The notes below the pieces were generated by a model. It was not told the DNA's origin and searched no databases. It saw only the letters and a list, made by a program, of their open reading frames with translations. From positions 1 through 20,761 of the forward strand of contig JAJYBQ010000014.1 of NCBI GenBank assembly GCA_021778935.1: a DNA stretch of 20,761 bases, read 5' to 3'. The stretch comes from Pseudomonadota bacterium. Lineage in GTDB: Bacteria > Pseudomonadota > Gammaproteobacteria > Burkholderiales > Burkholderiaceae. How positions within the stretch are numbered: the first letter of the stretch is position 1; each line of letters begins with the position of its first letter. A program made the translations under genes and the position numbers. This document shows positions 1 through 6,953 of the stretch, in pieces.

Positions 1-82
1 GATCGCAGCTCTGTCGGACTACATGCGGCGGCAGGAGGCGAAAGATGACGGGCACGCGTCGGGTGATGGCGCAACTTCCTAG
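1..82 (+). CDS. C-terminal end of an unrecognised upstream gene (partial)
   Basis: A reading frame is open from the left edge and ends at the TAG at 80-82. The readable tail is about 26 residues, starting IAALSDYMRRQEAKDD and ending in a Gly/Ala/Ser-rich stretch, which looks like a helix followed by a flexible end. The stop overlaps the AGGAG that serves parA, so the two genes would be translationally close, as expected for an operon. In IncP plasmids korA lies upstream of and overlaps incC, but the tail is too short for me to assign this or any other family. Confidence 0.45.
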   Translation, partial: IAALSDYMRRQEAKDDGHASGDGATS

Positions 83-94
83 GAGCGGCACAGC

Positions 95-892
95 ATGAAG
101 ACTTTGGTCTTGGCCAATCAGAAGGGTGGGGTCGGCAAGAGCGCGGTGGGCGTGCAGCTGGCGTACTACCTGGCGCACGTGGGGAGGAAGGTTCTGTTCC
201 TGGACCTCGACCATCAGCGCAATTCGTCGACGCCCATCGTCAAGAGCAAGAAGGCAGTGGTGGCGGGATTCAGCGCAACCGAGCTGCTGCTTGGCAGATC
301 CGGCGCGCTGCCCGAGGGTGACTTCATCCTCGTGCCTGGCGACGACCAGCTGAGCAGCCTCGAGCGACAGCCCGACAAACACAACGTGATGGTGAACTCG
401 CTCAAGGGCTTGCTTGACACTGCTCGTTCCCGGTTCGACATCTGCATCCTGGACACCAACCCAAACCCCGATATTCGCTACGCGGCGGCGATGGCCACCA
501 GCGACTTCGTCCTCTCGCCGATCCAGCTCAACCAGGAGGCGATCGACGGGATTGGGTCGCTTCTTACACATCCGCGCTATGGCTTCCAGAAGATCAAGGC
601 GGTGTTGAACCGCAATCTTGAATTGATCGGCATCCTGCCGAACATGGTGGAGCCCACGCCCTTCCAGAAGGGGAACTTCAGCCAGCTGGTGGCGGCGTAC
701 TCGAAGCTGCTGATCCCGGTCGACGCCGCACAGGGTCGGTTCGCGTTCATACCGAAACGGTCGGTCATTGCCGAGGCGCAGGCCGAGGGTCTGTTTATCG
801 CAGAGATCCGCAAAACTGCGGCGAAGGACGCTTGGCGGGACATCAAGCCTTCCTTCGACGTGATCGCAAAACGCATGTCCATTGAGGTGTAA
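95..892 (+). CDS. parA: ParA/IncC-type partition ATPase
   Basis: This 265-residue protein is a ParA-family Walker ATPase that should drive plasmid partition together with the KorB-like protein encoded next. It carries the deviant Walker A motif KGGVGKSA at residues 10-17, an A' segment LFLDLDHQRN near residues 34-43 and a Walker B segment ICILDTNP near residue 117. It lacks an N-terminal DNA-binding extension, so it resembles short IncC rather than long P1-type ParA. The ATG at 95 follows AGGAG (81-85) by nine bases. The gene ends two bases before korB, and the pair matches the incC-korB order of IncP plasmids. Family confidence is high; the IncC label rests on the KorB neighbour. Confidence 0.93.
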   Translation: MKTLVLANQKGGVGKSAVGVQLAYYLAHVGRKVLFLDLDHQRNSSTPIVKSKKAVVAGFSATELLLGRSGALPEGDFILVPGDDQLSSLERQPDKHNVMVNSLKGLLDTARSRFDICILDTNPNPDIRYAAAMATSDFVLSPIQLNQEAIDGIGSLLTHPRYGFQKIKAVLNRNLELIGILPNMVEPTPFQKGNFSQLVAAYSKLLIPVDAAQGRFAFIPKRSVIAEAQAEGLFIAEIRKTAAKDAWRDIKPSFDVIAKRMSIEV

Positions 893-894
893 GC

Positions 895-1920
895 ATGGCA
901 CTCGACCTTTCCGCTCTCGACGACGCTACGTTCAGTGACCAGACCGCCAGTGCCGCCTCGCCGCGCGCGATGCGCGCGCCACTGGAGCGCTTTGAGGAGG
1001 ATCCGGAGAACCCTCGGTTCGAGTTCGACGACGATCCGGATTTCCCATCATTCGTTGAGGACATCCGGGTGCGGGGAATCCTGCAGCCTCTTATCGTCCG
1101 CGAGGTCGACGGGATGCTGCGCATCCGCTTCGGTGCTCGGCGCCTGCGTGCGGCCAGGCAGCTTGGCCTCGTCGATGTTCCCTATGTGATCACCGAGGAC
1201 GAGCGGCAGTTCGACGACTACGCCCAGGTTTCGGAGAACCAGCAGCGGAAGAACCTGCAGCCACTCGAGTTGGCCACGTTCATCTCCAAGAAGATCTCCG
1301 CCGGCGAGAAGAAAAAGGACGTCGCCGCCAAGCTGCAGATCGATGCAAGCGCGGTGACTCATTTGCTGTCTCTGGTGGATGCGCCGGACTTCCTCTTGAA
1401 CCTCTATCACTCGCGCAAGTGCCGTGCGGCGCATTACCTCTACGAGCTTCGCAAGCTTCACGGGCAGGAGCCCGCGCTCGTGGAGCGATATTGCGAGGAG
1501 GCGGCGGAAGTCGATCGGCGACTGCTGGCCACCATTGCTTCGGCACTTAATCCCCAGGCGACGGCATCCCCGTCCGACTTTGGTGTCGCCAGCGAGGGTT
1601 CCACCGCAAGCAGCACGCGCGCTTCGGACGGCGGCGACGCGGCGGCGGGTGCCGAGCCCGCCGGGCCGGCGGTGCAGCAAGTGCCGCCCCACAACCCTGA
1701 CATCGAGCCTGAGCCCAACGGCCGGCCCGTCGATCCCAGCCGGATCAAGAAGCCGTTACTTCTTGGGAAGTACCGCAAGCGCGACGTCATGATCGACCTG
1801 CAGAAGCGCCCCACGGCCGTCGGCCTGGTCGTCATTCGCTACGAGGACGGGTCGGGCGAGGATGAGGTCGTCATCGGCGATGTCAAGCTCACGCAACTGA
1901 CCGACGCCGCGGCCGCTTGA
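895..1920 (+). CDS. korB: KorB-type ParB partition protein and transcriptional repressor
   Basis: This 341-residue protein has a ParB N-terminal domain (about residues 28-125, with FGARRLRAAR at 79-88 and the ENQQRKNLQPLE segment near 115-126). A helix-turn-helix region follows around residues 137-160, then a Pro/Ala/Gly-rich linker (about 220-280). The C-terminal domain (about 284-335, starting DPSRIKKPLL) matches the KorB SH3-like dimerisation domain. In IncP plasmids KorB binds operators to repress replication and transfer genes and also acts in partition with IncC. The start is two bases after the parA stop with a GAGGTG upstream. I found no perfect IncP KorB operator (TTTAGCSGCTAAA), so its target sequence here has probably diverged. 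Confidence 0.92.
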   Translation: MALDLSALDDATFSDQTASAASPRAMRAPLERFEEDPENPRFEFDDDPDFPSFVEDIRVRGILQPLIVREVDGMLRIRFGARRLRAARQLGLVDVPYVITEDERQFDDYAQVSENQQRKNLQPLELATFISKKISAGEKKKDVAAKLQIDASAVTHLLSLVDAPDFLLNLYHSRKCRAAHYLYELRKLHGQEPALVERYCEEAAEVDRRLLATIASALNPQATASPSDFGVASEGSTASSTRASDGGDAAAGAEPAGPAVQQVPPHNPDIEPEPNGRPVDPSRIKKPLLLGKYRKRDVMIDLQKRPTAVGLVVIRYEDGSGEDEVVIGDVKLTQLTDAAAA

Positions 1921-1937
1921 GGCAGGAGATGCCCATC

Positions 1938-2402
1938 ATGGTGACCGCACCCACCGTCTCCAGGGTTGCGATGGCCATCGCGGCTCTGGTCATCGCGATA
2001 GCTTTTGTCCTCAAGCTTCGCTATCGCTTTCGTCACTGGTTTCGGCCTCGTCGGCCAGGCGAGTCGCTTCGACAGTTTGCCGAGCGGGCACGTTACGAGG
2101 GCGTCCTCGATGGGCGTGCGCGCGATCGCATGTGGGGAAACCACTCTGCCGCCGCTGCGCTGATCCAGTTGGTCGCGCTGCTCGCCGGCGGCTACTGCTT
2201 GGTCCGTTGGCGGACGGCGCTGTGGCCCTTCCTCGCCTATGTGGCCGCGGGCTACTGGTTCACGCGTCGCGCAGCGCGTGAGGGACGGCAAGATGACTAC
2301 GAACGCTTGGGCTGGTCCGATCGTGCGTGGCACCGCATGGCCTACGTGTGGATCTGGCCCGTACTCGTGTTGGCACGGCTTCCCAGGGCTGTAAAGCGCT
2401 AG
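1938..2402 (+). CDS. Small inner-membrane protein downstream of korB, unknown function
   Basis: I do not recognise a family. The predicted protein is about 154 residues. Residues 8-24 form a membrane segment, a basic loop follows (RYRFRHWFRPRRPGE), and two more hydrophobic segments (about 70-85 and 90-105) are followed by a charged stretch and a last hydrophobic segment near the C-terminus. The ATG at 1938 is chosen because AGGAG (1924-1928) sits nine bases upstream; the in-frame ATG at 1929 abuts that AGGAG. It starts 17 bases after korB and is probably cotranscribed, occupying the place of the small korF/korG genes of IncP plasmids, although I see no similarity to them. Confidence 0.72.
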   Translation: MVTAPTVSRVAMAIAALVIAIAFVLKLRYRFRHWFRPRRPGESLRQFAERARYEGVLDGRARDRMWGNHSAAAALIQLVALLAGGYCLVRWRTALWPFLAYVAAGYWFTRRAAREGRQDDYERLGWSDRAWHRMAYVWIWPVLVLARLPRAVKR

Positions 2403-2407
2403 GGTTT

Positions 2408-2680
2408 ATGGAACCGACTCCCGGAAGCGAAGGGCCGTTGGTGTTGAGCCCGCTTTCCGAGCGGGCGAAGCGCCGTCTGCAGATCGCTGCCGCGATGCTG
2501 CGCGGCCAGGGCATGCGCCTGGAGTGTCCGCGCAGCGAGTTTTACGACGCCATTCAGAAGTTTCTCCGGGGCCTTCCGATCGAGCAACAGACCGAACTAC
2601 GCGCTCTCGTCGATTGGGTGGAGACCTACGAACGCGCTGAGGCTGGTGCTCAAGCGCCGACGTCCACCAATGTCTCCTGA
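2408..2680 (+). CDS. Small hypothetical protein (90 aa)
   Basis: The frame starts at an ATG five bases after the previous stop and ends at 2680, overlapping the 3' end of the sprT-like gene on the other strand by 31 bases. The product is soluble and predicted helical, with a basic segment (ERAKRRLQIAAAMLRGQG) and an acidic segment (VDWVETYERAEAG). No family is recognised. The start is preceded only by a weak AGGG. Tight spacing to the upstream operon supports it, but it could be a chance frame. Confidence 0.5.
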   Translation: MEPTPGSEGPLVLSPLSERAKRRLQIAAAMLRGQGMRLECPRSEFYDAIQKFLRGLPIEQQTELRALVDWVETYERAEAGAQAPTSTNVS

Positions 2681-3348
2681 CAGGCACCGCACACCAAGTG
2701 TAGCGACGGCTTGCCCCACGCATTGATGCGGCAGGTAGGGCAGCTGTACTTTCGACGGGTCGACTTCGACTCGCTTGGCCGGATCTCGATTCCCATCGAG
2801 GCCAGATCGCTCGGATCCACGCCTTCAACCGTGCCGGCCACCGCTTGCTCGAGCTGTGCCTTGACGGGGAACCGGTCCTTCCAGGTGATGGCGAAATCCG
2901 CGGTGAACAACGCGGCGCAGGCCTGGTCGAAGGCGCCTCCACTCAAAACGTAGTCGGACATCTTCTCGCCTACTTTGCGGCCACCCTCCTGGCCGGTGTC
3001 CGATGGCATGAGGCCAAGGCCTTCCATCCTCGCTGCCCACTCCTTGTTGTGATAGCCACGGCGACCTGGCTTGCCGAAGTGGAACTGCCACAGGTGGACC
3101 ATTTCGTGGACCAACGTCTGCATCACCTCCACCGGCTGCACGACGGCGAAGTACGCCGGGTTCATCGCGATCTCGTCGGTCTTCTGCCCGACACCGTTCA
3201 CGAACCGCTCGGAGGCGAAGTAGCCGTAGGTGCGCTTGTCACGCTGTAGCGTGATCAGGCAAGACGGCAACGCGCCGTCGAAAAGCGCGTGGTTGAAATG
3301 ATCGTAGGCCGTCTGCAGCTCGCCATAGGCCTCTTCAGTCGGAAGCAT
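2650..3348 (-). CDS. SprT-like zinc metalloprotease
   Basis: This 232-residue protein has the SprT-family zincin site HEMVH at residues 81-85, with a likely third zinc ligand H100 in GYHNKEW. A C-terminal zinc ribbon with CPTC (203-206) and C220-x2-C223 follows. Eukaryotic SPRTN proteins of this fold degrade DNA-protein crosslinks; the role of bacterial SprT-like proteins is less clear. A purified purpose on a conjugative element could be removal of covalent relaxase-DNA or other adducts, but that is inference. The ATG at 3348 follows a strong GGGGAGGG. It is transcribed divergently from kfrA across a palindrome-rich control region and converges on the parA-korB operon. Both zinc sites look intact. 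Confidence 0.88.
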   Translation of the reverse strand: MLPTEEAYGELQTAYDHFNHALFDGALPSCLITLQRDKRTYGYFASERFVNGVGQKTDEIAMNPAYFAVVQPVEVMQTLVHEMVHLWQFHFGKPGRRGYHNKEWAARMEGLGLMPSDTGQEGGRKVGEKMSDYVLSGGAFDQACAALFTADFAITWKDRFPVKAQLEQAVAGTVEGVDPSDLASMGIEIRPSESKSTRRKYSCPTCRINAWGKPSLHLVCGACQETLVDVGA

Positions 3349-3391
3349 CGCGCCCTCCCCTTTTCATCTTTGCGCCCATCCGGCCGCCGAT

Positions 3392-3409
3392 CTGGATTGT
3401 GCAATCCAG
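3392..3409. promoter_or_regulatory. 18-bp operator-like palindrome A, copy 1
   Basis: Arms CTGGATTG and CAATCCAG are perfect reverse complements around a TG spacer. The site lies between the divergent sprT-like and kfrA genes, about 44 bases upstream of the sprT-like start. The core TGGATTGTGCAATCCA recurs exactly at 9174-9189 upstream of mobC, which supports a specific DNA-binding site rather than chance. Confidence 0.62.
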
Positions 3410-3499
3410 TTTAGCAGCGGGCCGCTTTGCGGCCGCGCCGACCTCCGCCCGGTCTTGCGGGCTCCCTGCGCGCAACGTGCGCGAGCCCGCTGGCGCCAT

Positions 3500-3514
3500 C
3501 TTGAAAATTTCAAG
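3500..3514. promoter_or_regulatory. 15-bp operator-like palindrome B, copy 1
   Basis: CTTGAAAATTTCAAG has seven-base arms around a central A and lies just upstream of the proposed kfrA -35. The identical 15 bases recur at 9319-9333, close to oriT. A 14/15 match on the minus strand at 16972-16986 lies inside topB and is probably coincidental. Confidence 0.6.
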
Positions 3515-3521
3515 AATGCGC

Positions 3522-3556
3522 TTGAATAATAAGCAGAAGAATAATATTATTCTTCT
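3522..3556 (+). promoter_or_regulatory. kfrA promoter with overlapping 22-bp perfect palindrome
   Basis: A -35 TTGAAT (3522-3527) and a -10 TATTAT (3545-3550) are separated by 17 bases. A perfect 22-base palindrome at 3535-3556 (left arm AGAAGAATAAT) covers the -10. Transcription would start near 3557, 22 bases before the kfrA ATG. KfrA of IncP plasmids is known to repress its own promoter by binding such a site, so this is the natural KfrA operator candidate. The AT-rich patch stands out sharply from its high-GC surroundings. Confidence 0.68.
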
Positions 3557-3578
3557 TACTGACCGAACAGGAGCCGAC

Positions 3579-4529
3579 ATGGATCTGAATCAAGACACCC
3601 GCGCCCGCGTGCTCACCGTTGCCAACTCGCTGTACGAGGAAGGCGGTCGGAGCGCCTTCCCCACCGTCGACGCGGTGCGCCGCGCCGCGAAGGTCGACAT
3701 GAACGCCGCCAGCCTGCTGATGCGCGAGTGGCGGCGGATGCAGACCGCGTCGCCGGCGCCCCTGGCGGTTGCGGTGCCTGATCGGCTGCGACAGGCTCAG
3801 GACGGCGCCCTCGCCGCCCTATGGGCCGAGGCCCAGGAGATCTCCAACGAGGCGCTGAAGGCCGCGCAGAGCGCTTGGGACGCCGAGCGCGACCAGGCCG
3901 AATCGCTCCGCGCCGAGCTGGCGGCAGCGTTCGAGACCGAGCGATCGGAACTCGAGGCCGCCACTGCTCGTCTCGCCGACCTCGAGCGCGAACTACAGCT
4001 GCTGCGCGACACCTCGGCCGCCACCGCCCGCGAGCTGCGGGCGGTTGACGAAGCTCGCGCTGCGGCGGAGGGCCGCGCCGCGGTCGCCGAGCAGCGCGCC
4101 GAGGAGTTGGCCAACCGAGTGGCCGATTTGAAGACGGAGTTGAGTCGTACTCACCACGAAAGCGACCGCTTGCGCGCCGAGCGCGACCAGGCGGCCCAGA
4201 CCTCCGACGCGGCCAGCGCCCGTCTCGAGTCGCTGCGTGACGAGCTTGCCACCGTGAAGGCCCGCGCCCACGCTGAGCGTGAGGCGCACGCCGAACAACG
4301 CAAAGTGGCCGCGCAGGAAGCGCAGCGCAGCGCCGAACGCCTTACCAAGGCTCAGGCCGAGCGCGACCAGGCCTTGCGCGACGTCGGCCGAGCGCGCGAA
4401 GAAGCTGCACGGCTGAGCGGTCAGGTCGAGGCGCTCCAGACGCAGTACGCGATCATGAAGCAGCTGGCCGCGGAGAGCGCTGCAGCTGGAAAGGCTGCTC
4501 GCGCTCCTACTTCGAAGGGGGCGAAATGA
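3579..4529 (+). CDS. kfrA: KfrA-type DNA-binding coiled-coil protein
   Basis: This 316-residue protein has a KfrA-type N-terminal DNA-binding domain (about residues 5-65, with FPTVDAVRRAAKVDMNAAS). A long Ala/Glu/Arg-rich coiled coil from about residue 85 to 300 and a short basic tail follow. In IncP and IncW plasmids KfrA is an autorepressor whose coiled coil multimerises and supports stable maintenance, possibly as a nucleoid-like scaffold. The ATG at 3579 is chosen because CAGGAG (3568-3573) lies five bases upstream; the same frame is open further upstream but crosses the promoter palindromes. Its stop overlaps the next gene by ATGA. Length is close to RK2 KfrA. Confidence 0.9.
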   Translation: MDLNQDTRARVLTVANSLYEEGGRSAFPTVDAVRRAAKVDMNAASLLMREWRRMQTASPAPLAVAVPDRLRQAQDGALAALWAEAQEISNEALKAAQSAWDAERDQAESLRAELAAAFETERSELEAATARLADLERELQLLRDTSAATARELRAVDEARAAAEGRAAVAEQRAEELANRVADLKTELSRTHHESDRLRAERDQAAQTSDAASARLESLRDELATVKARAHAEREAHAEQRKVAAQEAQRSAERLTKAQAERDQALRDVGRAREEAARLSGQVEALQTQYAIMKQLAAESAAAGKAARAPTSKGAK

Positions 4530-4777
4530 GCCCCACGGTCGTCAGTGCCTTCGAGTGGACGGGTTCGCTGCTGGGACTGTTGGGTGCCCTTCTCCTCGCT
4601 ACTCACACTCGCCTATCCCGGTTCGGATGGGTTGCCTTCTTCATCGCGAACGTGGCCATGATCGCCTTCGCCATCGGCATTTCTCGCTACGGCCTGCTCC
4701 TGCAGCAGGTCGGCTTTATGGCCACGAGTCTGCTCGGGCTGTACCGCGCCGGCTTCCTCGGTCGGCGCGCGCTCTAG
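4526..4777 (+). CDS. Small three-helix membrane protein coupled to kfrA
   Basis: The 83-residue product has three hydrophobic segments (about residues 8-25, 33-50 and 56-74), with a short basic stretch after each of the first and last. The ATG overlaps the kfrA stop (ATGA), so translation is probably coupled. The WVAFFIANV and YGLLLQQVGF segments recall the helices of PnuC-like nicotinamide riboside transporters, but a full transporter is about three times longer, so transport should not be assumed. It could tether KfrA to the membrane (inference). Confidence 0.75.
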   Translation: MSPTVVSAFEWTGSLLGLLGALLLATHTRLSRFGWVAFFIANVAMIAFAIGISRYGLLLQQVGFMATSLLGLYRAGFLGRRAL

Positions 4778-5130
4778 TCCGCGTCGGTCAAGGCCGGACG
4801 CCCTCCCCTTCCCTATCGAGCTTCGCTCTGCCGACCGCGGTCGGCACCGTGGCTTCGCTGTCCAGTGGCATTTCACTGCCCGGCGCCATCGTGCGCCCTG
4901 CGCGATTCGTCGACCGGGTAGCCGGCCAGGCGGCCGCAATGTTCGCCCGGCCTTCTCCCCTTCAAGGGCTTTCGCGGCATAAACGGTGCCCGCCTACGGC
5001 CTGCCTCCCATTTATTCCACGTCCCTTGATCGCCGCTTCGCTCCTGGCGCCCGCCAGCGCCGGGCAGTGAAATGCGGCGCCCGCATCGGGTGTCCCGGCC
5101 TCGCTGCTCCATTGTTCGCATGGAGCCATC
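4778..5130. other. Structured non-coding block upstream of the methyltransferase
   Basis: No convincing gene lies here. It holds a perfect 16-base palindrome, GCCGACCGCGGTCGGC, at 4830-4845 and the long inverted repeat listed separately (4868-5075). The palindrome may act as a terminator stem for kfrA and the membrane gene, although no T run follows. A frame running through from 4555 has atypical composition and is a shadow. Confidence 0.6.
4868..5075. repeat. 19-bp perfect inverted repeat spanning 208 bp
   Basis: GCATTTCACTGCCCGGCGC at 4868-4886 is the exact reverse complement of 5057-5075. The arms are 170 bases apart, and matching stops at both ends of each arm. The right arm ends 55 bases before the methyltransferase start. 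It could be a remnant of a small mobile element, or a fold formed in single-stranded DNA or RNA; I see no target duplication flanking it. Confidence 0.72.
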
Positions 5131-5778
5131 ATGGACAGTCGTTTCATCCTCGGTGATTGCCTCGCCGTTCTTCCCACCCTGGCAGCTGGTAGCGTGGACC
5201 TGGTGCTGACCGATCCGCCGTACCTGGTGAACTACCAGGACCGCAGCGGGCGGTCGATCGCCAATGACGATCGCGCCGGCGACTGGCTGGCGCCCGCCTT
5301 CGCGGAAGCGTTCCGCGTTCTCAAGCGAGATGCGTTCTGCATCAGCTTCTACGGCTGGAATCGCGTGGACCAGTTCGTCGCCGCATGGAAGTCCGCGGGG
5401 TTCCGGGTGGTCGGCCATATCGTCTTCGCCAAGCGATACAGCTCCAAGGCCACGTTTCTGTCCTACCGGCATGAGTCGGCCTACCTGCTCGCCAAGGGAC
5501 GACCGGAGAAGCCGGCGCAGCCGGTGCCCGACGTTTTGGACTGGAAATATTCGGGGAACACGCTGCACCCGACGCAAAAGCCCGTCGGGTCGCTGGTGCC
5601 GCTGATCGAGAGCTTTTCAAGGCCGGGGGGCCTGGTGCTAGATCCATTTGCTGGGTCGGGCTCGACCTGCGCCGCGGCACAGCAGCTCGGCCGGCGGTAT
5701 ATCGGGATCGAACTCGACCCGGCATTCCATGCCGTGGCGTCGCGACGGCTAGCTGCGCCAGTGGTGGCCGCGGCCTGA
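5131..5778 (+). CDS. Orphan DNA methyltransferase, beta-type order (likely N6-adenine)
   Basis: This 215-residue protein is a site-specific DNA amino-methyltransferase. The catalytic motif DPPY is at residues 28-31, HPTQKP at 146-151, and the AdoMet-binding motif DPFAGSGST at 171-179. Having the catalytic motif before the AdoMet motif gives beta-type order, and DPPY favours N6-adenine. The segment between (about 50-140) is short and would carry target recognition. GGAG at 5122-5125 sits five bases before the ATG. No restriction nuclease is nearby, so it is an orphan enzyme; on conjugative elements such enzymes can protect incoming DNA from host restriction or tune regulation. Its target sequence cannot be read from the gene. 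Confidence 0.9.
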   Translation: MDSRFILGDCLAVLPTLAAGSVDLVLTDPPYLVNYQDRSGRSIANDDRAGDWLAPAFAEAFRVLKRDAFCISFYGWNRVDQFVAAWKSAGFRVVGHIVFAKRYSSKATFLSYRHESAYLLAKGRPEKPAQPVPDVLDWKYSGNTLHPTQKPVGSLVPLIESFSRPGGLVLDPFAGSGSTCAAAQQLGRRYIGIELDPAFHAVASRRLAAPVVAAA

Positions 5779-5782
5779 CGCC

Positions 5783-5810
5783 GGCCGGCCCCGTCGCCGC
5801 GGGGCCGGCC
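5783..5810 (+). terminator. Strong GC hairpin after the methyltransferase gene
   Basis: A perfect 10-base stem (GGCCGGCCCC with GGGGCCGGCC) encloses an 8-base loop, starting four bases after the stop codon. No T run follows, so it could be a Rho-independent terminator of weak type or a 3'-end stabilising hairpin. Confidence 0.5.
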
Positions 5811-6349
5811 ATGGGGAGCGCGGTTTCGCAACCAGCACGGGGGGCAACACCACCGTGCTACGCCGGCCACGGCACGTGCACGCGTGTGCCTTACAGGCTG
5901 CGGCTCCCACCCTCAGCCAGGTGCGCGCCGTCACGCGCCCTGCCCGGCCGGATGGCTGCGCCATTGTCACCGGCCGGCCATGTCACGCGCCGGCGCGCGA
6001 ACATCCCACCCGCCGCAGCAAAAGGCCCGCCGACGTTGAGGCTGTGTCGTCGGGTTCGGTAACGCTGTCGGATTTTAACGTCGATGGTCCCGGCCCCGAG
6101 CGCCCCGGCCTGCGGCCGGCCTGGCTGGCGCGCTACGCGCCGAGCCCCTGCAGGTCTCGGCCCTTCGGGCTTTCATCCTTGGCGCAAACACCTGTCCGCG
6201 GGCCGTGGGGTTGCGTCGGTTGTCTACCGCCCACGGACACAAGCCCTGTCGGCGTCGCCCGGCAAAGCCGCGCGACGTTGGCCGGTCGGCCCTGCGGGCC
6301 CGTCCGGGTTGCCGGATCCGTGGTTCGCGCCACCCCTGCGCAGGTTCCA
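5811..6349. other. Hairpin-rich non-coding block
   Basis: I find no supportable gene. The frames across it have no ribosome site and the proline/arginine-rich composition of shadow frames. It contains several short GC-rich hairpins, for example CCGTGGG (6203-6209) with CCCACGG (6230-6236). Together with the next element it forms a run of over 700 bases without coding capacity between the methyltransferase and the 122-aa gene. Confidence 0.6.
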
Positions 6350-6483
6350 CCTTTCGGAGCCGGGGCGACTTTTCAGGGTGCCAAGCGGGACACGAATCGC
6401 GCCAGGCCCTGCCGGGCCTGTCACGCCTCCTGCCCTTAAACCCGCGCCCTGAAAAGCTCGACCTGTGACCCGGCTCCGAAAGG
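6350..6483. repeat. 134-bp nested inverted repeat upstream of the leading-region operon
   Basis: Three nested stems can form. The outer stem pairs CCTTTCGGAGCCGGG (6350-6364) with 6469-6483 perfectly over 15 bases. The middle stem pairs 6370-6381 with 6444-6455 (12 pairs, one G-T). The apical stem pairs CAGGCCC (6403-6409) with GGGCCTG (6414-6420). The structure ends 30 bases before the start codon at 6514. It could be a single-stranded DNA promoter, a structured leader or a small mobile-element relic. Confidence 0.72.
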
Positions 6484-6513
6484 CAGAACCCAACCACGTA
6501 TAGGAGGATGACC

Positions 6514-6882
6514 ATGCGCGAACTCACTTCCCCGGCAACCAACTACCCCCTTCCGGGGGACCCTCACCAAAAGGCAGCGGGGGCAATCACCCCTGAACGC
6601 ATCCACGAGGCCATGCAGAAGCACGGCACGATCTTCTTCGACCATGCCCTCAACCCAGTCCAGCCCGAGGAAGGGCAATGGTTCTGCGAGTACGAAATTT
6701 TCCTCGGCTTCGGCGGCGAGGAGCTTGTCCGGGAAGGGGCGATCGTCGAATACCTGGGCGTGTCGCTCACCTACGTGCTCGACGGCGACCGCTTTGTCGA
6801 GCGGCCGTCACACCGCGTCCAGACAGAGTACTCCGACACTGACCGCGAACCCGTAGGTGATGCCCTAATCCGGCAGGCATGA
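6514..6882 (+). CDS. Hypothetical acidic protein (122 aa) upstream of the ParB-like gene
   Basis: No family is recognised. The protein is soluble and acidic with no membrane segment; it has a segment HEAMQKHGTIFFDHALNP and an aromatic and acidic stretch around residues 45-60. The ATG at 6514 is preferred: a perfect AGGAGG (6502-6507) is six bases before it, whereas the in-frame ATG at 6508 directly abuts the AGGAGG. It precedes the large ParB-like gene by 71 bases with a terminator-like hairpin between. In the proposed oriT orientation it enters the recipient early, so an establishment or anti-defence role is possible but unproven. Confidence 0.78.
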   Translation: MRELTSPATNYPLPGDPHQKAAGAITPERIHEAMQKHGTIFFDHALNPVQPEEGQWFCEYEIFLGFGGEELVREGAIVEYLGVSLTYVLDGDRFVERPSHRVQTEYSDTDREPVGDALIRQA

Positions 6883-6890
6883 CTCCCGGC

Positions 6891-6920
6891 CCGGGCCGGA
6901 GGTAGCGGCCCGGACCTTTT
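6891..6920 (+). terminator. Terminator-like hairpin between the 122-aa gene and the ParB-like gene
   Basis: An eight-base perfect stem, CCGGGCCG (6891-6898) with CGGCCCGG (6906-6913), has a seven-base loop and is followed by ACCTTTT. A competing perfect palindrome, CCGGCCCGGGCCGG, occupies 6886-6899. Together they could form an attenuator between the two genes. Confidence 0.6.
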
Positions 6921-6953
6921 CCCCTCACTCAACGCACCTCGAAAGGAACGACC

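Noticed and set aside
4526..4777. Annotation of the small membrane protein as a PnuC transporter
   Set aside because: The protein is about a third of the length of PnuC and has only three helices; resemblance is limited to short hydrophobic segments.
5855..6439. Possible gene of 194 codons in the hairpin-rich block
   Set aside because: There is no ribosome site or domain, composition is Pro/Arg/Cys-rich, and it runs through the nested inverted repeat.
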